A DNA stretch of 64,000 bases from Calliopum simillimum (GCA_951812925.1 OX638372.1:64435407-64499406); one strand, 5' to 3'. Positions 44,299 through 56,042 are shown, counted from the first letter of the stretch. Notes: generated by a model from the letters alone, not told the origin. A program made the numbers and translations.

Positions 44299-45217
44299 TT
44301 TGGCCTGGCCAAACATTAAATACCCTACACTGCAGTATTTTTCAAATTTTGCTCATATGGGAGTTGCTACGCCCTCTTGTCCGAGGTCACCCAGTTTTTG
44401 TTCAGCGCTTGCATTTATAGTTTTTAGTGTCTGAGTGACAAACTTTTTCAGTAAAGCGTTTTGAAGCTTTTGCTTATATAGGAGGTGCCACGCCCTCTTG
44501 ACCGAGTTCGTCTAGTTTTAGCTTAGAGCGTGCATTTATAGTATTTAGTATTTGAGTGAAGCTTGGTTCGATTATCTCAAGAAACTGTTTCAGTATAGCA
44601 TTTTGAAACTTTTGCTTATGTGGGAGGTACCACGCCCCCTTGTCCGATTTCACCCAATTTTTGTTGAGAGCTTTCATTTATGATTCTTAGTGTCTGAGTC
44701 AAATTTGATTCGAATATTTCAAAAAACGCTTTCAATATAGCGTTTTTAATCATTTGCTTATAAGGGAGGTGCCACGCCCTCTTGTCCGAATTCGCTTAGT
44801 TTTTCCTCAGAGCTTGCGCTTACAATTTTTAATATTAATGCGTATTTTGGTTGCATTGTCGTGAAAAAAACTCCTAAAATTGCATTTTGAATATATTTTT
44901 TGTATGGGTGGTAGGCGTGTCCGTTGACCGATTTCGCTCATTTTCAATCCCCCGAGCTAAATTTGGTGACGAAGGCAGTGTACCAAGTTTCATTGAATTA
45001 TCTTGCTCAGTTTTCCCAAAAAGTGTATTTCAACACACAGCCAGCCAGCCAGCCACCCAGCCAGCCAGCCAGCCAGACAGACAGACGGACATGGCTATAT
45101 CGACTCAGGAGGTGACGCTGATCAAGAATATATATACTTTTCTATATCTGCCACGCCTCCTTCTCTGCGTTACAAACGGAAGGACAAAGTGAATATACCC
45201 TGGGTGTAGGGTATAAA
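44299..45217. repeat. Dispersed dipteran repeat, copy 3 (reverse), most complete
   Basis: From 'ggcctggccaaacattaaat' and TACCCTACACTGCAG to 'ccctgggtgtagggtataaa'. The left 500 bp is four degenerate units of about 140-150 bp, each with 'tgggaggtgccacgccctct' or a variant and 'ttcagtatagcgttttgaa'. The right part has the conserved 'tatcgactcaggaggtgacg' and 'ctgatcaagaatatatatac' block. CCAG repeats near 45045 give a spurious Gln/Pro/Ser frame. A shorter diverged copy of the end lies at 45330-45427. Confidence 0.87.
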
Positions 45218-45429
45218 AACATATGTCCAATAAAGTAACTGCAAACAAAAGGTTAATACAAAAATCTGCTCAAAAATTGCTCTACTACATAGGATGAGTT
45301 TATCCTTGATGAGTTTATATTTAAGACTTTATTTATGACCCTTTTGGCCGCACTCGCGACACTGTGCGCCTTCTTCTCTGTACTACGAAAGGACAAAGTA
45401 CATTTTCGCTAGGTTAAGGGTATAAAAAA

Positions 45430-46713
45430 GAACTAATGCATTATGTGCTTTATTTTGCTCTTGCTGTGATCCTCAAAAAATGTATGCTAAAGGTTAAAAT
45501 TAAGTATGCTTGTAAGTTTTTCTGGGTGTCAGCAAACTCGTCGATGACAGACTTGTGGTGGGTCTTGAAACATAACGAAAACCAGCCTACCAAATTTATG
45601 TTTTTCTGTATGTATTTTGCCTAGTTTTTGTAATTTTTTACACAAATTCACTTAACAGTATGCTCAATCCAACAATGTCATCTGATCCATGATCTGTTCC
45701 AATAAACAATTAAAATTAATTTTTTTCCATATCGCATTCGCAAACAATTTCAGTGTAGTTTTGAAACACTTTGAAATGGAAACATTATAGCGAACTGATT
45801 CCTTACATTTTGGAATGTTCTTATATCATTTTTTTTTATCGTAAAATTTTATTTTTCCATCGAAAAGATTTATGTTTAATTTATTTCAGTGCATGCACAC
45901 AAGTGCATTACAATCTGGGACTATGAAAATTGCATGAACCAAAAACTGTTAGTTTCCCTCCCAATGCCTTTGTTCTCATGACTGCATTTGTATGCAATTG
46001 GTTTCCAAGTGAGTTATTTACATATAAATTGAAATTCATTCATTTCAATTCAAGAAATAATAAGTGCTGCTCAATTTAAGTATTTTTATTTCTATGAAAA
46101 TAACAATATTTTTTTTTAAATTTCGAGATCAAGATTTGCAAAGACACTTCGAAATAAATTCCAACAAATAACTGGCAACACTTAATGTATAATAACCATA
46201 AATGTTGCATATTTCTAGGAAAATATTGTACATACATACTACCTATTAAATAGCTATAAACAGACAATAAAATACTTGAGTTATAAAATCAATTTCCAAC
46301 AAAATGTCTTTTGTCATTAAACGACAGGAGCAAAATGGTTATGCTCTATTTGTCATCATTTTCCAAAAGGATTATATTGCATTGATGCTGTCGCTAGCAC
46401 CACCTCCTGAATACAAATGAAGCATCACAATTCCCAAGGCAACTGCTAACTATAAAATTCTAAGAAAAACAAGAGCTGAAGGTTGTTTGCAATTCTGCTG
46501 CTAAAGTAGCAACTTAAAAGGAAAAGAAATTACAATGCTGCTCCAAAGGAAGCAATTGCAGCAGGCAGACAGCACTTTTACAGTCAATTAACAAAAAGAA
46601 CTGCAACATTTGTTTTGGGAAATTTATATTTCCTTTTTGTATTAAAAATAAAACAGCCTACTTAGCCCTTAGACGTAAGTTTTATTATCATGTTGTATAT
46701 ATTAGACCTATCG
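45430..46713. other. AT-rich region without recognisable genes
   Basis: No repeat partner or motif was found by eye. Short frames only (up to 63 codons). Confidence 0.45.
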
Positions 46714-47814
46714 CAAAAATTAAAAATGTGAAATACCTAGCTCCTACGAGGTAAGTGAAGTTTGGAAAATATTTGACAGTGCTACCACGCCTTTAAAGTT
46801 CGGAAAAACGCTATTTGTATGGAAATAAATGGCTTTAATCAAAACAATTAATCCTATCTTTGAAATTATTTGACATTGGTAAATGAGATTTGACAAAAAT
46901 ATGAAAAATACTTGAATGAATAGTATCCAATAAAAAAATGGACAGTGCCACGCCCCCTCCACGCCAAATTTTCCGTTTCTCTAGAAATATTTGACTCAGG
47001 TGAATGAGATTTGGTGCATATGTAATTGGGACTGGGTTAAAAAAGTTCAATACGAAATAAGCGGAGCCACGCCCCCTCATTCCAAAAAAAACATCTATGT
47101 TATATCTCTGAAACTATTTGACACAGGTGAATTTCGGCTGAAGTTAAGCAAACAGGGTTCATATCTTATTCACCTGTGGCGTGGCCCCGCCCAGTTTTTA
47201 TTGAAAATTTTTCAACCAGTGCCAATCAAATATGTTCCAAATCTCATATACCTGAGTCAAATATTTCCAGAGATACCACAAATTTGGGGTGAAGGAAGCA
47301 TGGCGCTGCCTATTTTTTTATTGGACACTATTTGTTAAGTATTTTTCATATATGTACCAAATCTGATACACCTATCATAAATAGTTTCAAACATAAGATT
47401 GATTGTTTCGATCAAAACAACTTATTTCATATAAATTGCGTTTTTCCGACCCTCAACGGCTTTGGGGCACGGTCTAATATTTTTCGATCGGAACAAAAAT
47501 TTGTTTGTTTGGTGCTCACGCTTAACGAAAAAAAAAAAAAAAAATTGTATACCAACTAAGTACCTTCCCAATGTGCACAAAACCGGATGAGGATCCGTTT
47601 CGAAGCCGTTACGAATTCATAAATGGATAAAAAACGTAATCCGCGGTAACGAATCCATTTCAAACCCGTAATGTACATCAAAAACGAATTCAAAACGGAT
47701 TTGCTTTTAATAATGTTAATGCTGTGTTTAAATAAAAAAAAAAAATACATTTTGAAGCGCTTATTAGCGGTTAAAAAAAAAAAATGAACAAAAAGGAAAA
47801 AAATTATCGATCCG

Positions 47815-47870
47815 CCTATGGTAGAATTCGAACACGGGTGATTCTGCAATGCGGACCCGTTTTGAGTTCG
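47815..47870 (-). repeat. Weak tRNA-like T-arm
   Basis: Minus strand 'acccgtgttcgaattctacc' contains a B-box-like GTGTTCGAATTCT. No convincing A box at the right distance. Listed because the same position in related inverted-end elements carries better tRNA-like cores. Confidence 0.35.
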
Positions 47871-48619
47871 AAACGTATGTAAAAACGAATTCAAAACGGA
47901 TTCTCTTTTAAAAATGTTAATGCTGTATATTAAGAGAAAAAAACCGTTTTGATGCGCATATCAACAATAAAAAAAAGAAAAAGAAAAAAAGGATAAAAAT
48001 CTACCTGTGAATCCGTTTCGAATCCGTAAATACTTCAATTACGAACTCAAAACGGATTTGCTTTAATTAATTTTAATGACGATAAAAAAAATATTTTTGA
48101 TTTGTTTTTTTTTATCTTTTTATTTTATTGCGTATGATTTTTTGTAAACTTTTCAAACTCTGTTTGAAGAAATGTTTTTGATTCCAAATTTGAGTATATA
48201 ATATTTTATATTCCCAGCAGAAAATAAAACGAACACCTTCAGAAGTGGAGTAATCGTTGGATGTTCCGAAAAGTACTGAAAAAACGAACTACTCCTTTTC
48301 GGATTGATTAAGAAGCTCAAAAACGATGTACACAATGTTTTCGTTTTATTTCGGGCTAATTTCAATAACCGATTGCGCTCGTATTTTTATTTTCATTTCA
48401 TAATTTTTCTTGTTTCCATAGATTTTCTTATCAATTTGTGTTTATTTTATCGTAAAAAAAAATTTATAAGTAAATATTTTATAGTTTATTTTTATCACAT
48501 TTGATTTAATTTTGCACCTATGTTGTAAAACCACTGAATTTTAAATCTTTCACCTTAATTTTTGTTTTGGTTCTTAGCAAATAAATTTAATTTTCTTAAA
48601 ATATAAGTATTTTATTCAT

Positions 48620-48910
48620 TTGCGGCCTTCCAATCGAAGGCATAAAATGATGTTCTGTTCAGATTGCGTCTTCCAATCGCAGGCACAAAACGATGTTCTG
48701 TTCAGATTGCGCATTCCGATCGAAGGCATAAAATGATGTTCTGTTCAGATTGCGCCTTCCCATCGAAGGCTGAAAACGATGTTCTGTTCAGATTGCGCCT
48801 TCCCATTGAAGGCACAAAATGATGTTCTGTTCATACTTCGCCTTCCTATCGAAGGCACAAAATTATGTTTTGTTCAGATTGCGCCTACCAATGGAAAGCA
48901 TAAAATGATG
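48620..48910. repeat. 43-bp tandem array, about seven copies
   Basis: The unit is 'gcgccttcccatcgaaggca' plus 'caaaatgatgttctgttcag' plus 'att'. Each unit contains GCCTTC..ATCGAAGGC, a perfect short hairpin stem. Copies differ by 2-6 bases. The last copy fades near 48910 where 'aatggaaagc' loses the hairpin. A related 'gcaccttcttgtagaaggc' occurs alone at about 48990. Confidence 0.93.
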
Positions 48911-49276
48911 ATTTATCGCAAAGAAATTCAAAGACACACATTCGTTTTCCATAGCCAAAAAGAAGAAAACCGATCCCCGACTATTCCGTTTGCACCTTCT
49001 TGTAGAAGGCAACAAAGGAATGATACGATGAGCGGCCAGCGCTGAACAAAAGGAAAGTGTATTCTGATGTGGCAATGGAATGATTCGAACAACGTAAGGA
49101 ATGTGCCAAACAGCTATGTTTGGATGATCAAACTTTCTGCTGGGTTATTTTAAAGAAGAGAAGAGAAAGAACACAGAATACTTATAAAAAATAACAGAAA
49201 TTTGTTTAATCAATACAATCTTTAAATCTCAACATCACATAAGTCTACATCAGATAAGTCAACATCATATCGGTCA

Positions 49277-49352
49277 ATAGCCTAGTTGTCTTACGTCTCG
49301 TGTATGAAAAAGTAATAACCCGGGAGCCTGGGTTCGCCTCCCGGCCGGGCTA
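49277..49352 (+). repeat. tRNA-like sequence inside the 3.0 kb element
   Basis: TAGCCTAGTTGTC matches the A-box consensus and GGTTCGCCTCC the B box, 45-50 bases apart. 'cctgggttcgcctcccgg' forms a T-arm. It is followed by a T-run, a Pol III-type terminator. The acceptor ends do not pair, so it is tRNA-derived rather than a functional tRNA gene. Confidence 0.6.
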
Positions 49353-49636
49353 GTATTTGTTTTTTTTTTTTTTAATTAAAAATAAGCGCTTCACCATTTT
49401 TCTTTTTTTTTACAAGCAGCATTAACATTATTAAAAGCGAAACCGTTTTGAATTCGTTTTTGATGTACGTTACAGGTTCGAAACGGATCCATAAAAGTAC
49501 AATAGAAAGAACGATTCGTTTTTTTTTTTAGGAATCCTTCCCGCAAACGGATCAGTAACGGATAAAAAGTACGAGCTCGATGAACACACTAGGGGTAAAC
49601 GGTTACCAAACAGTTACGCAAACAGCTCGCCAAACA

Positions 49637-49757
49637 ACCAAACAATCGATCAACCAAACAATCGATCAACCAAACAATCGATCAACCAAACAATCGATCA
49701 ACCAAACAATCGATCAACCAAACAATCGATCAACCAAACAATCAATCAACCAATCAA
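49637..49757. repeat. 16-bp tandem array, about seven copies
   Basis: The unit aaacaatcgatcaacc is near-perfectly repeated. A 97-codon frame through it (49580-49873) is rich in NQTIDQP units and is a repeat artefact. Confidence 0.95.
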
Positions 49758-49915
49758 GTAAACGCACAACGGTTGCACAACAAACTAAACAATCAACAAA
49801 CCAACAGTTTACAAGCAACGAAATATCGCGCCAGCAGATAATTCTAAACGCACCCCAACGAAGGTTACTTTAGAAACTCACGCAAGGGGGCGGCGGCCGC
49901 CATTTAACAAAAGCA

Positions 49916-50589
49916 ATGAAGGTGTTTCCGGTCTTTCTCTTGGTGGTCGCCGCACAGGTAAGACGTGATCCGCGTTTATTTTAATCATCCCGCAACATTA
50001 AGACTTTTTGACTGCAAGGACGCTTCAAGACATGACTGGGACTTAAAATTAATAACAAATAGATAAATTTTATGGACAACTGACGGAGAGGCATGGTCGG
50101 TGATGCACTCCACGACGGACAGACAGGGACCCAGGACCAGTGACGGAGAGGAATGGTCGGTGATGCACTCCACGACGGACAGACGGAGACCCAGGACCAG
50201 AGACGGAGAGGCATGATCGGTGATGCACTCCACGATGGACAGACAGAGAAACCTTAAAACCTCGCCCGCGGGTAGGGGAATTAGTATGTAAGAATTGTGA
50301 TAATGAATTTAGATTATATTAAATTATATTTATTAGGTTAAGATTTTAATTTAATACTTGCTTTCTCTTGGTGGTCGCCGCACAGCTTAAAGGAATAAAA
50401 GTGAATTATAACTTTTCGGAAAAGTTGTGTTTTATTGGAAATAAATTTTGTAGTGAACCCTGGACGCCGACAGCTACACCCTGGCTAACGAAGAAAAGGT
50501 TCGTTACAATTTCTCCCACAAACGGATCAGTAACGGATGAAAAGTACGAAAATATGAACCCGTTACGGATTCGAAACGAGTCCGTTTGA
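49916..50589 (+). pseudogene. Signal-peptide-like exon and candidate intron, probably captured gene fragment
   Basis: ATG at 49917 follows 'acaaaagca' and encodes MKVFPVFLLVVAAQ, a textbook insect signal-peptide core, ending ...CACAG directly before gtaagacg, a good splice donor (49960). The same 25 bases CTTTCTCTTGGTGGTCGCCG plus CACAG recur at 50362-50386, immediately before 'ctt aaa', where ...cgccgcacag works as an acceptor. Splicing from the donor to this acceptor would continue in frame through LKGIKVNYNFSEKL to a TGA at 50587-50589 in the element's terminal repeat. The downstream part looks non-conserved. Likely a host gene start caught in the element; no product is assigned. Confidence 0.4.
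50082..50247. repeat. 60-bp tandem array, nearly three copies
   Basis: The 'gacggagaggcatggtcggt' start recurs at 50082, 50142 and 50202; each unit continues 'gatgcactccacgacggaca' and 'gacccaggaccag'. GC-rich compared with the surroundings. Frames such as LRLSVVECITDHASP are repeat translations. It lies within the candidate intron at 49960-50386. Confidence 0.93.
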
Positions 50590-51093
50590 CACACTGGGTT
50601 AAATTAGTTTAACTTTATACCAATAGCATATCGTGTTCGTGTGATAAATAGTTTCAGAGACATGACAAAATTTTTTTTTTTTAAAAAGAAGGGGGCATGG
50701 GCTAACCCATTTTTTATCAAACATTTTTTTTCCCAATGCCAATTTCATATATACCAAATCTTATTCACCTGCGTCAAATATTTCCAGAGAACGACGAATT
50801 TGGGGTAGAAGGGGCATGGCACCGATCTTTGTTTATTGAATGCTATTAAATTAGGTATTGTTCACATGCGTACCAAATCTCATTTACTTATGTCAAATAT
50901 TATCAAAGATAGCACTGATTCTTTCGATTAAAGCCACATATTTTCATTAAAACTGCGTTTTTCCGACATTCAATGGCTTGTGGTCACTGCCAAATAGTCT
51001 CCGATTGGGACCAACATTTTTGTGATTAATACCAACACCAATAGGAAACTTTTTAGCCTCTGGGAGCAAGGTATTTCACATTTGTAATTTTTG

Positions 51094-52678
51094 ACATATT
51101 ACATAAAGTCCCTATACAAGTGAAAAGTATTAAGCCAGTTTTCCCGAGTTTTGAGTTAGTTGGTATATCTGGTCCAAAATATTATAGTGTTTGGTTTAGT
51201 AAACCCATTCAGCCATATCTCTGTTAAAAAGTGGTTATTTTCATAATAAAAGTAAAAGAAAATATCGATTTCCATCCAAAAAAAAAGAAAATTTAATTTT
51301 TTGAGGAACAAATGTCTCAAAACTTGACAAAACTGGTCTTAACTTGCAATCATTTTGTATATTAGTTTTGTTTTTCAGAAAAAAGTTCGATGTACTTAAA
51401 AACAAAACCTCTGCCAATAATTGATTTTTAATAACTAATTGTCAAACAGACAACGGTTTTAGAAAGCAGACCACATTTCTGAGAAAACCCATGAAATACT
51501 TATTTATAGCTTTCAAAATACTTGTAACTTTTTTATGGCGCAAGTTACTAATTATTACCAAATATCATTACCAAATATCATTAGTTATTATTTTGATCGT
51601 TCAACCTTCTTTTATCCTTTAGGAATGATTTTTTTATTTGTTTACTATGATTAAATAATGCATTGACGAAAATGAAAATGACAGGATGAAGTTGACGAAA
51701 GGTACTGGTAATTGGAATTATCGAAAGAGGCTTTTACACTCAGTCACATACCTAAATACATACACAAAGTTTCTCTTTATACTTTGCCGGCAAACGAAAC
51801 AATCTTCCCTTATTAACTAGACAAGGTCCATCTTACCAAAAATATGGTTAATTACCCTTTAGTTCCAATACTTTTGCTATTGACTTGCAAGCACGCAGTG
51901 ATACTTAAGTTTATTGCATTGGTCACTTACTTTTAATGAACCCACGTCTTGGAGTTGCTTATGTAGAATTAAGTAAATAAAAATAAATTGAACGAAAGAA
52001 ATATTTACGATGTCCTAAAAATCCTATCAAGTTCATTGTTGTTCTCAGAGTTACTTACAGTAGGGACATCACAAAGGGAAAACTACTTTACATTTTGTAT
52101 TCTCTGTATATTCTTCTTTTCTTGAGCAGCTTAAGTTAATCGTCTTTTATCTGGATATGTCAATGTTTTCAGAATTCACAAAAAATTGTTGCAAGTGAAT
52201 TTTTGTTTGCAACTTAATGCATTTTTGTATCTGAAGAAAAATAATTGAAATTTAAGAGGATTTTATTTAAGGTAAATGAATTTTTTCTTTGTTTGAGAAA
52301 CTTCCACTCTACACAGAAAAAGTTAACTTTGGTTTTTATTTCAAATTTGTTTGGTTTTAATGCAATTTTACCGGAGATAACATCTTAGTGAAGTAGTCTT
52401 TGGGGTTAAAGCTTCACACATACTTTAGCCATTGACGCTGATTCTTTAAAGAAGTTTATGTGTTCCAAGGGGTTTTCGAAAGTTAATCCTATGGTTAACA
52501 TACAATATACTTACTTAGGTAACAAATTTCGGTTTGAATTTTCAACTTTAAAAAACTGGTAAAACATTTTGAAAAAATCAAGCGAGTTCATAAACAATTC
52601 AACTTATTTGTTGATTTTTTCAACTTTCCGCAGTTGATTTCCTTAGATATTTATGTACACGAACACATCTTCATTCGG
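51094..52678. other. AT-rich region without recognisable genes
   Basis: 'accaaatatcatt' is directly repeated near 51560. No coding signature or long inverted repeat seen. Confidence 0.45.
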
Positions 52679-54104
52679 CACGGCGTGCTTGAACCAAGTT
52701 TAAATAAAAGTTTCTTGCATATGAGTTTTTTGACTGAATTATGTTACGTTATAACTTCACGAATCAAATGATCCCAAAATTAAAAAAATCGAATGGGCCC
52801 TTTTTGAAATAAGGAGCCTTAAGCAATAACTATAAAAAGTTAATACAACACAAAATTAAAAATATTTGTAACAGTTTGCAAACTATTTTTTCTAAACTAA
52901 TTTGAGGTCGCTGAACACGAAAAACGCATTTATTTTTTTTCCTTGGGGTCGTTCCCAAGTTATTCGATAATTTATAATTTCGAGGTTATAGCTTCATAAA
53001 CATCAATATATTTCTATGACGCCAAGTCCGATCAATTTTATTTTTCCACGCTTACAAAGAGTGATTAACGGCGCTTCTAACAAGTATACCAATAATTATG
53101 CTCCAAACAAAATTGACTGAGTTAAAGCAGGTAAAAGCTTGATATTTTAAAAATTTTTTAAATTTTTCACATCAACTTCAAATGAAACACTTTGTTTTTG
53201 GCACATATTTTTTTTTAAATAATTATTTTTAGAAATGTGATTTAATGGCGCATATAATTGCAAACATTTTAAGCCTATGTTGAGCAAAATCGAATGAAAT
53301 TTCCAAAAGATATAAAGGCTTTAGTGCAATAAGGAAGATGTGAGAATTTTCGAAATGTTTGGCCTGAGTCAACAGATCCAATTTTTCAGCCTCCAAATAG
53401 GACACCCTACACTTATTGAACACTTTAAAGATGATTAAAGTATCTTCTAATCATTTTCTGTAGAAGAACATTGCGGATTGTATCAAAAATATTAATTTTT
53501 GAAAGAAATCGAAATTTCTCTATTGCACTAAAACCTTAATATCTTTTGGAAATTTCATTCGATTTTGCTCAACATAGGCTTAAAATGTTTGCAATTATAT
53601 GCGCCATTAAATAACATTTCTAAAAATAATTATTTAAAAAAAATATGTGCCAAAAACAAAGTGTTTCATTTGAAGTTGATGTGAAAAATTTAAAAAATTT
53701 TTGAAATATCAAGCTTTTTCCTGCTTTAACTCAGTCAATTTTGTTTGGAGCATAATTATTGGTATACTTGTTAGAAGCGCCGTTAATCACTCTTTGTAAG
53801 CGTGGAAAAATAAAATTGATCGGACTTGGCGTCATAGAAATAGATTGATGTTTATGAAGCTATAACCTCGAAATTATAAATTATCGAATAACTTGGGAAC
53901 GACCCCAAGGAAAAAAAAAATAAATGCGTTTTTCGTGTTCAGCGACCTCAAATTAGTTTAGAAAAAATAGTTTGCAAAATGTTACAAATATTTTTAATTT
54001 TGTGTTGTATTAACTTTTTATAGTTATTGCTTAAGGCTCCTTATTTCAAAAAGGGCCCATTCGATTTTTTTAATTTTGGGATCATTTGGTTCAAGCACGC
54101 CGTG
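52679..54104. mobile_element. 1.4 kb foldback element, CACGGCG ends, 4-bp target duplication
   Basis: CACGGCGTGCTTGAACCAA at the left mirrors TTGGTTCAAGCACGCCGTG at the right. TCGG flanks both sides (52675-52678 and 54105-54108). The arms (to about 53390 and from about 53490) are long mirror images; the left arm has ~60 extra bases after the tip. Same tip class and duplication length as 18179-20249 and 54581-55967. No ORF of note. Confidence 0.93.
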
Positions 54105-54250
54105 TCGGCTTTGCTTGGAACGTTCAATTTTACCTGTCTCTTGCCTGCCGATTGCTTCAATTTGTTCTTCGGCAAAATAATAACCCAAGAGGAAAAATTT
54201 CTAGCGCTTCTGATCCAAGCACTTCAAAAGTGCTTGTCCCCATAGAAATT

Positions 54251-54305
54251 TAGAAGCACTTTCGCAACAACGTGAGTTCGAACCCAGCCCGGGAGATTTT
54301 TTTTT
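54251..54305 (+). repeat. tRNA-like T-arm
   Basis: 'cgtgagttcgaacccagccc' contains B-box-like GAGTTCGAACCC, followed by a T-run. The A-box side is weak. It lies between two CACGG foldbacks. Confidence 0.4.
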
Positions 54306-54544
54306 ATTGTTTTTTACTTTTTTTGCTTTATATTTTTTTTTTATTAAAATATTTTTTATTCAAACTTTTTTTATTTCAATTTTCTATTTTCCTTTCTCTT
54401 ATTTATTTACTTTTGCTTAATTGAGTTGAAACTGATTGCACAATGATTCTATGTAAGGCTGTAGGAGCATTCGTATGTCAAATTCTGTTTGGACAACATT
54501 TGCTTAATATACAAATTTAATACCTCTTCATATCATCATATCAT

Positions 54545-56042
54545 CGGGCATTGGTGTAGCGGTCTAAAGAGTTGGTAAATCACGGTGCTTGTGGGAGAAT
54601 TTAAATCAAATTTTGATGTACCTCGGATTTTTTTGTAAATTCTTATTAAAGATGTAAATAGAAGTTATTCTATGCAAAAAATAAAATTATAGAGGTGGCG
54701 CTTTTTTAAAGATAATCCTTTTTCCAATTGGAGCATTTTCCCATACAAAAAAATAAAATTTTTTTTTTTTAACTACATTAAACAAAAATTAAAATAATCA
54801 CATTCGATGTGTTTTGCAATGCTACACGCGAATCTGATCTCAGAATTGCTCTATCGTGTATAGTTTTTGAGATATTCTAATCTGAAAACCGAAAAAAGTC
54901 GTTTTTTGCCATGTTTTGAAGCTATATAACTATGTAGCATATCATTTATTCGTTAAATGTGGTTAAAATACTTAAAAACAATGATCTTTTCCTTTAAATC
55001 TAATTTAAATTATGTTTATATCTTCATGCTTCTAAGAGATATCGTAGACCGAAATATTGGCTAAACGGGTTTTTTGCACTTTTGTGTCTTTTTAGGTTAG
55101 GATATCTTTGAGGAAAAAAAAGATATCAACATAATTTAAATTAGGCTTAAAAGGCAAAGATTAGGACTTTAAAGTTGTTTACCAGATTTAACGAAACTAA
55201 AATTTCTTTCACATTTTAAGCATGTTTAACGAACCGACCATCTTAAAATTAAGCCGTATGGCATAAACGTAACAACAACACTCGGGGTGTCAAACGACTG
55301 AATTTACAAGTAGTCGGTTCGTTGAACAATTTTAAAATGTGAAAGAAATTTTAATTTCGTCAAATCTGGTAAACAACTTTAAAGTCCTAATCTTTGCCTT
55401 TAAAACCTAATTTAAATTATGTTGATATCTTTTTTTTTCTCAAAGATATCCTAACCTAAAAAGACACAAAAGTGCAAAAAACCAGTTTAGCCAATATTTC
55501 GGTCTACTATATCTCTTAGAAGCATGAAGATATAAACATAATTTAAATTAGATTTAAAAGAAAAGATCATTGTTTTCAAGTATTTTAACCACATTTAACG
55601 AATAAATGATAAGTTACATAGTTATATAGCTTCAAAACATGGCAAAAAACGACTTTTTTCGGTTTTTAGATTAGAATATCTCAAAAACTATACATGATAG
55701 AGCAATTCTGAGGTCAGATTCGCATGACGCATCGCAAAACACATTGAATGTGATTATTTTGATTTTTGTTTAATGTAGTTAAAAAAAAAAATAATTTTTT
55801 TGTATGGGAAAATGCCCCAATTGGAAAAGGGATTATCTTTAAAAAAGCGCCACCTCTATAATTTTATTTTTTGCATAGAATAACTTCTATTGACATCTAT
55901 AATAAGAATTTACAAAAAAATCCGAGGTACATCAAAATTTGATTTAAATTCTCCCACAAGCACCGTGAAATGTAAGTAAAAATAATCTGTTTCTATCTAT
56001 CACACGGACGGTCGTGGATTAAAATCCTGGTGCGGCCAGTTT
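54545..56042 (+). repeat. tRNA-like sequence split by a foldback insertion
   Basis: The 5' part 'cattggtgtagcggtctaaa' (A-box-like TGGTGTAGCGGTC) ends at 54580. The 3' part 'cacacggacggtcgtggatt' and 'aaaatcctggtgcggcca' (T-arm-like) begins after 55971 and is followed by a T-run. The foldback 54581-55967 with its AAAT duplication lies between. 'cacacggacg' also occurs in the tRNA-like core at 9445-9515, so the two are related. Confidence 0.5.
54581..55967. mobile_element. 1.39 kb foldback element, CACGGTG ends, 4-bp target duplication
   Basis: CACGGTGCTTGTGGGAGAAT at the left mirrors the right tip ending CACCGTG at 55967. AAAT precedes (54577-54580) and follows (55968-55971). The arms are near-perfect mirrors to about 55240 / 55310, with a ~70-bp loop. 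A partial copy of one arm lies at 3380-3690. Confidence 0.93.

Larger units (their letters stand above)
47567..50598. mobile_element. 3.0 kb non-autonomous element, CCCA(A/G)TGTG ends, with minisatellites
   Basis: CCCAATGTGCACAAAACCGG at the left mirrors the right end, which reads inward CCCAGTGTGTCAAACGGACT. Sub-terminal DNA repeats a 'cgttttgaattcgtttt' / 'gtttcgaatccgt' motif in about three left units (near 47625, 47850 and 48005) and inverted on the right (49430-49590 and 50510-50590). Internal cargo: a 43-bp array, a tRNA-like sequence, a 16-bp array, a 60-bp array and a signal-peptide-like exon. No transposase. The target duplication is unclear (flanks CCTT and TTAA). Confidence 0.75.
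46714..51093. repeat. Inverted array of a ~400-bp unit, split by a 3.0 kb insertion
   Basis: The left arm 46714-47110 mirrors two right-hand units, 47160-47560 and about 50690-51093. The ends are CAAAAATTA-AAATGTGAAATACC and its mirror. Landmarks in every unit are 'ccaaatctcat', 'gtcaaatatttccagaga', 'tttttattggacactatt' and 'gcgtttttccgac'. The element at 47567-50598 lies between the second and third units. Confidence 0.78.

Noticed and set aside
44887..45209. Frames with SQPASQPASQ-like runs, also at 33416-33722
   Set aside because: CCAG microsatellite in the dispersed repeat, read in several frames; not protein-coding.
49580..49873. 97-codon ORF rich in Asn/Gln/Thr
   Set aside because: Translation of the 16-bp minisatellite; the frame is open only because of the repeat.
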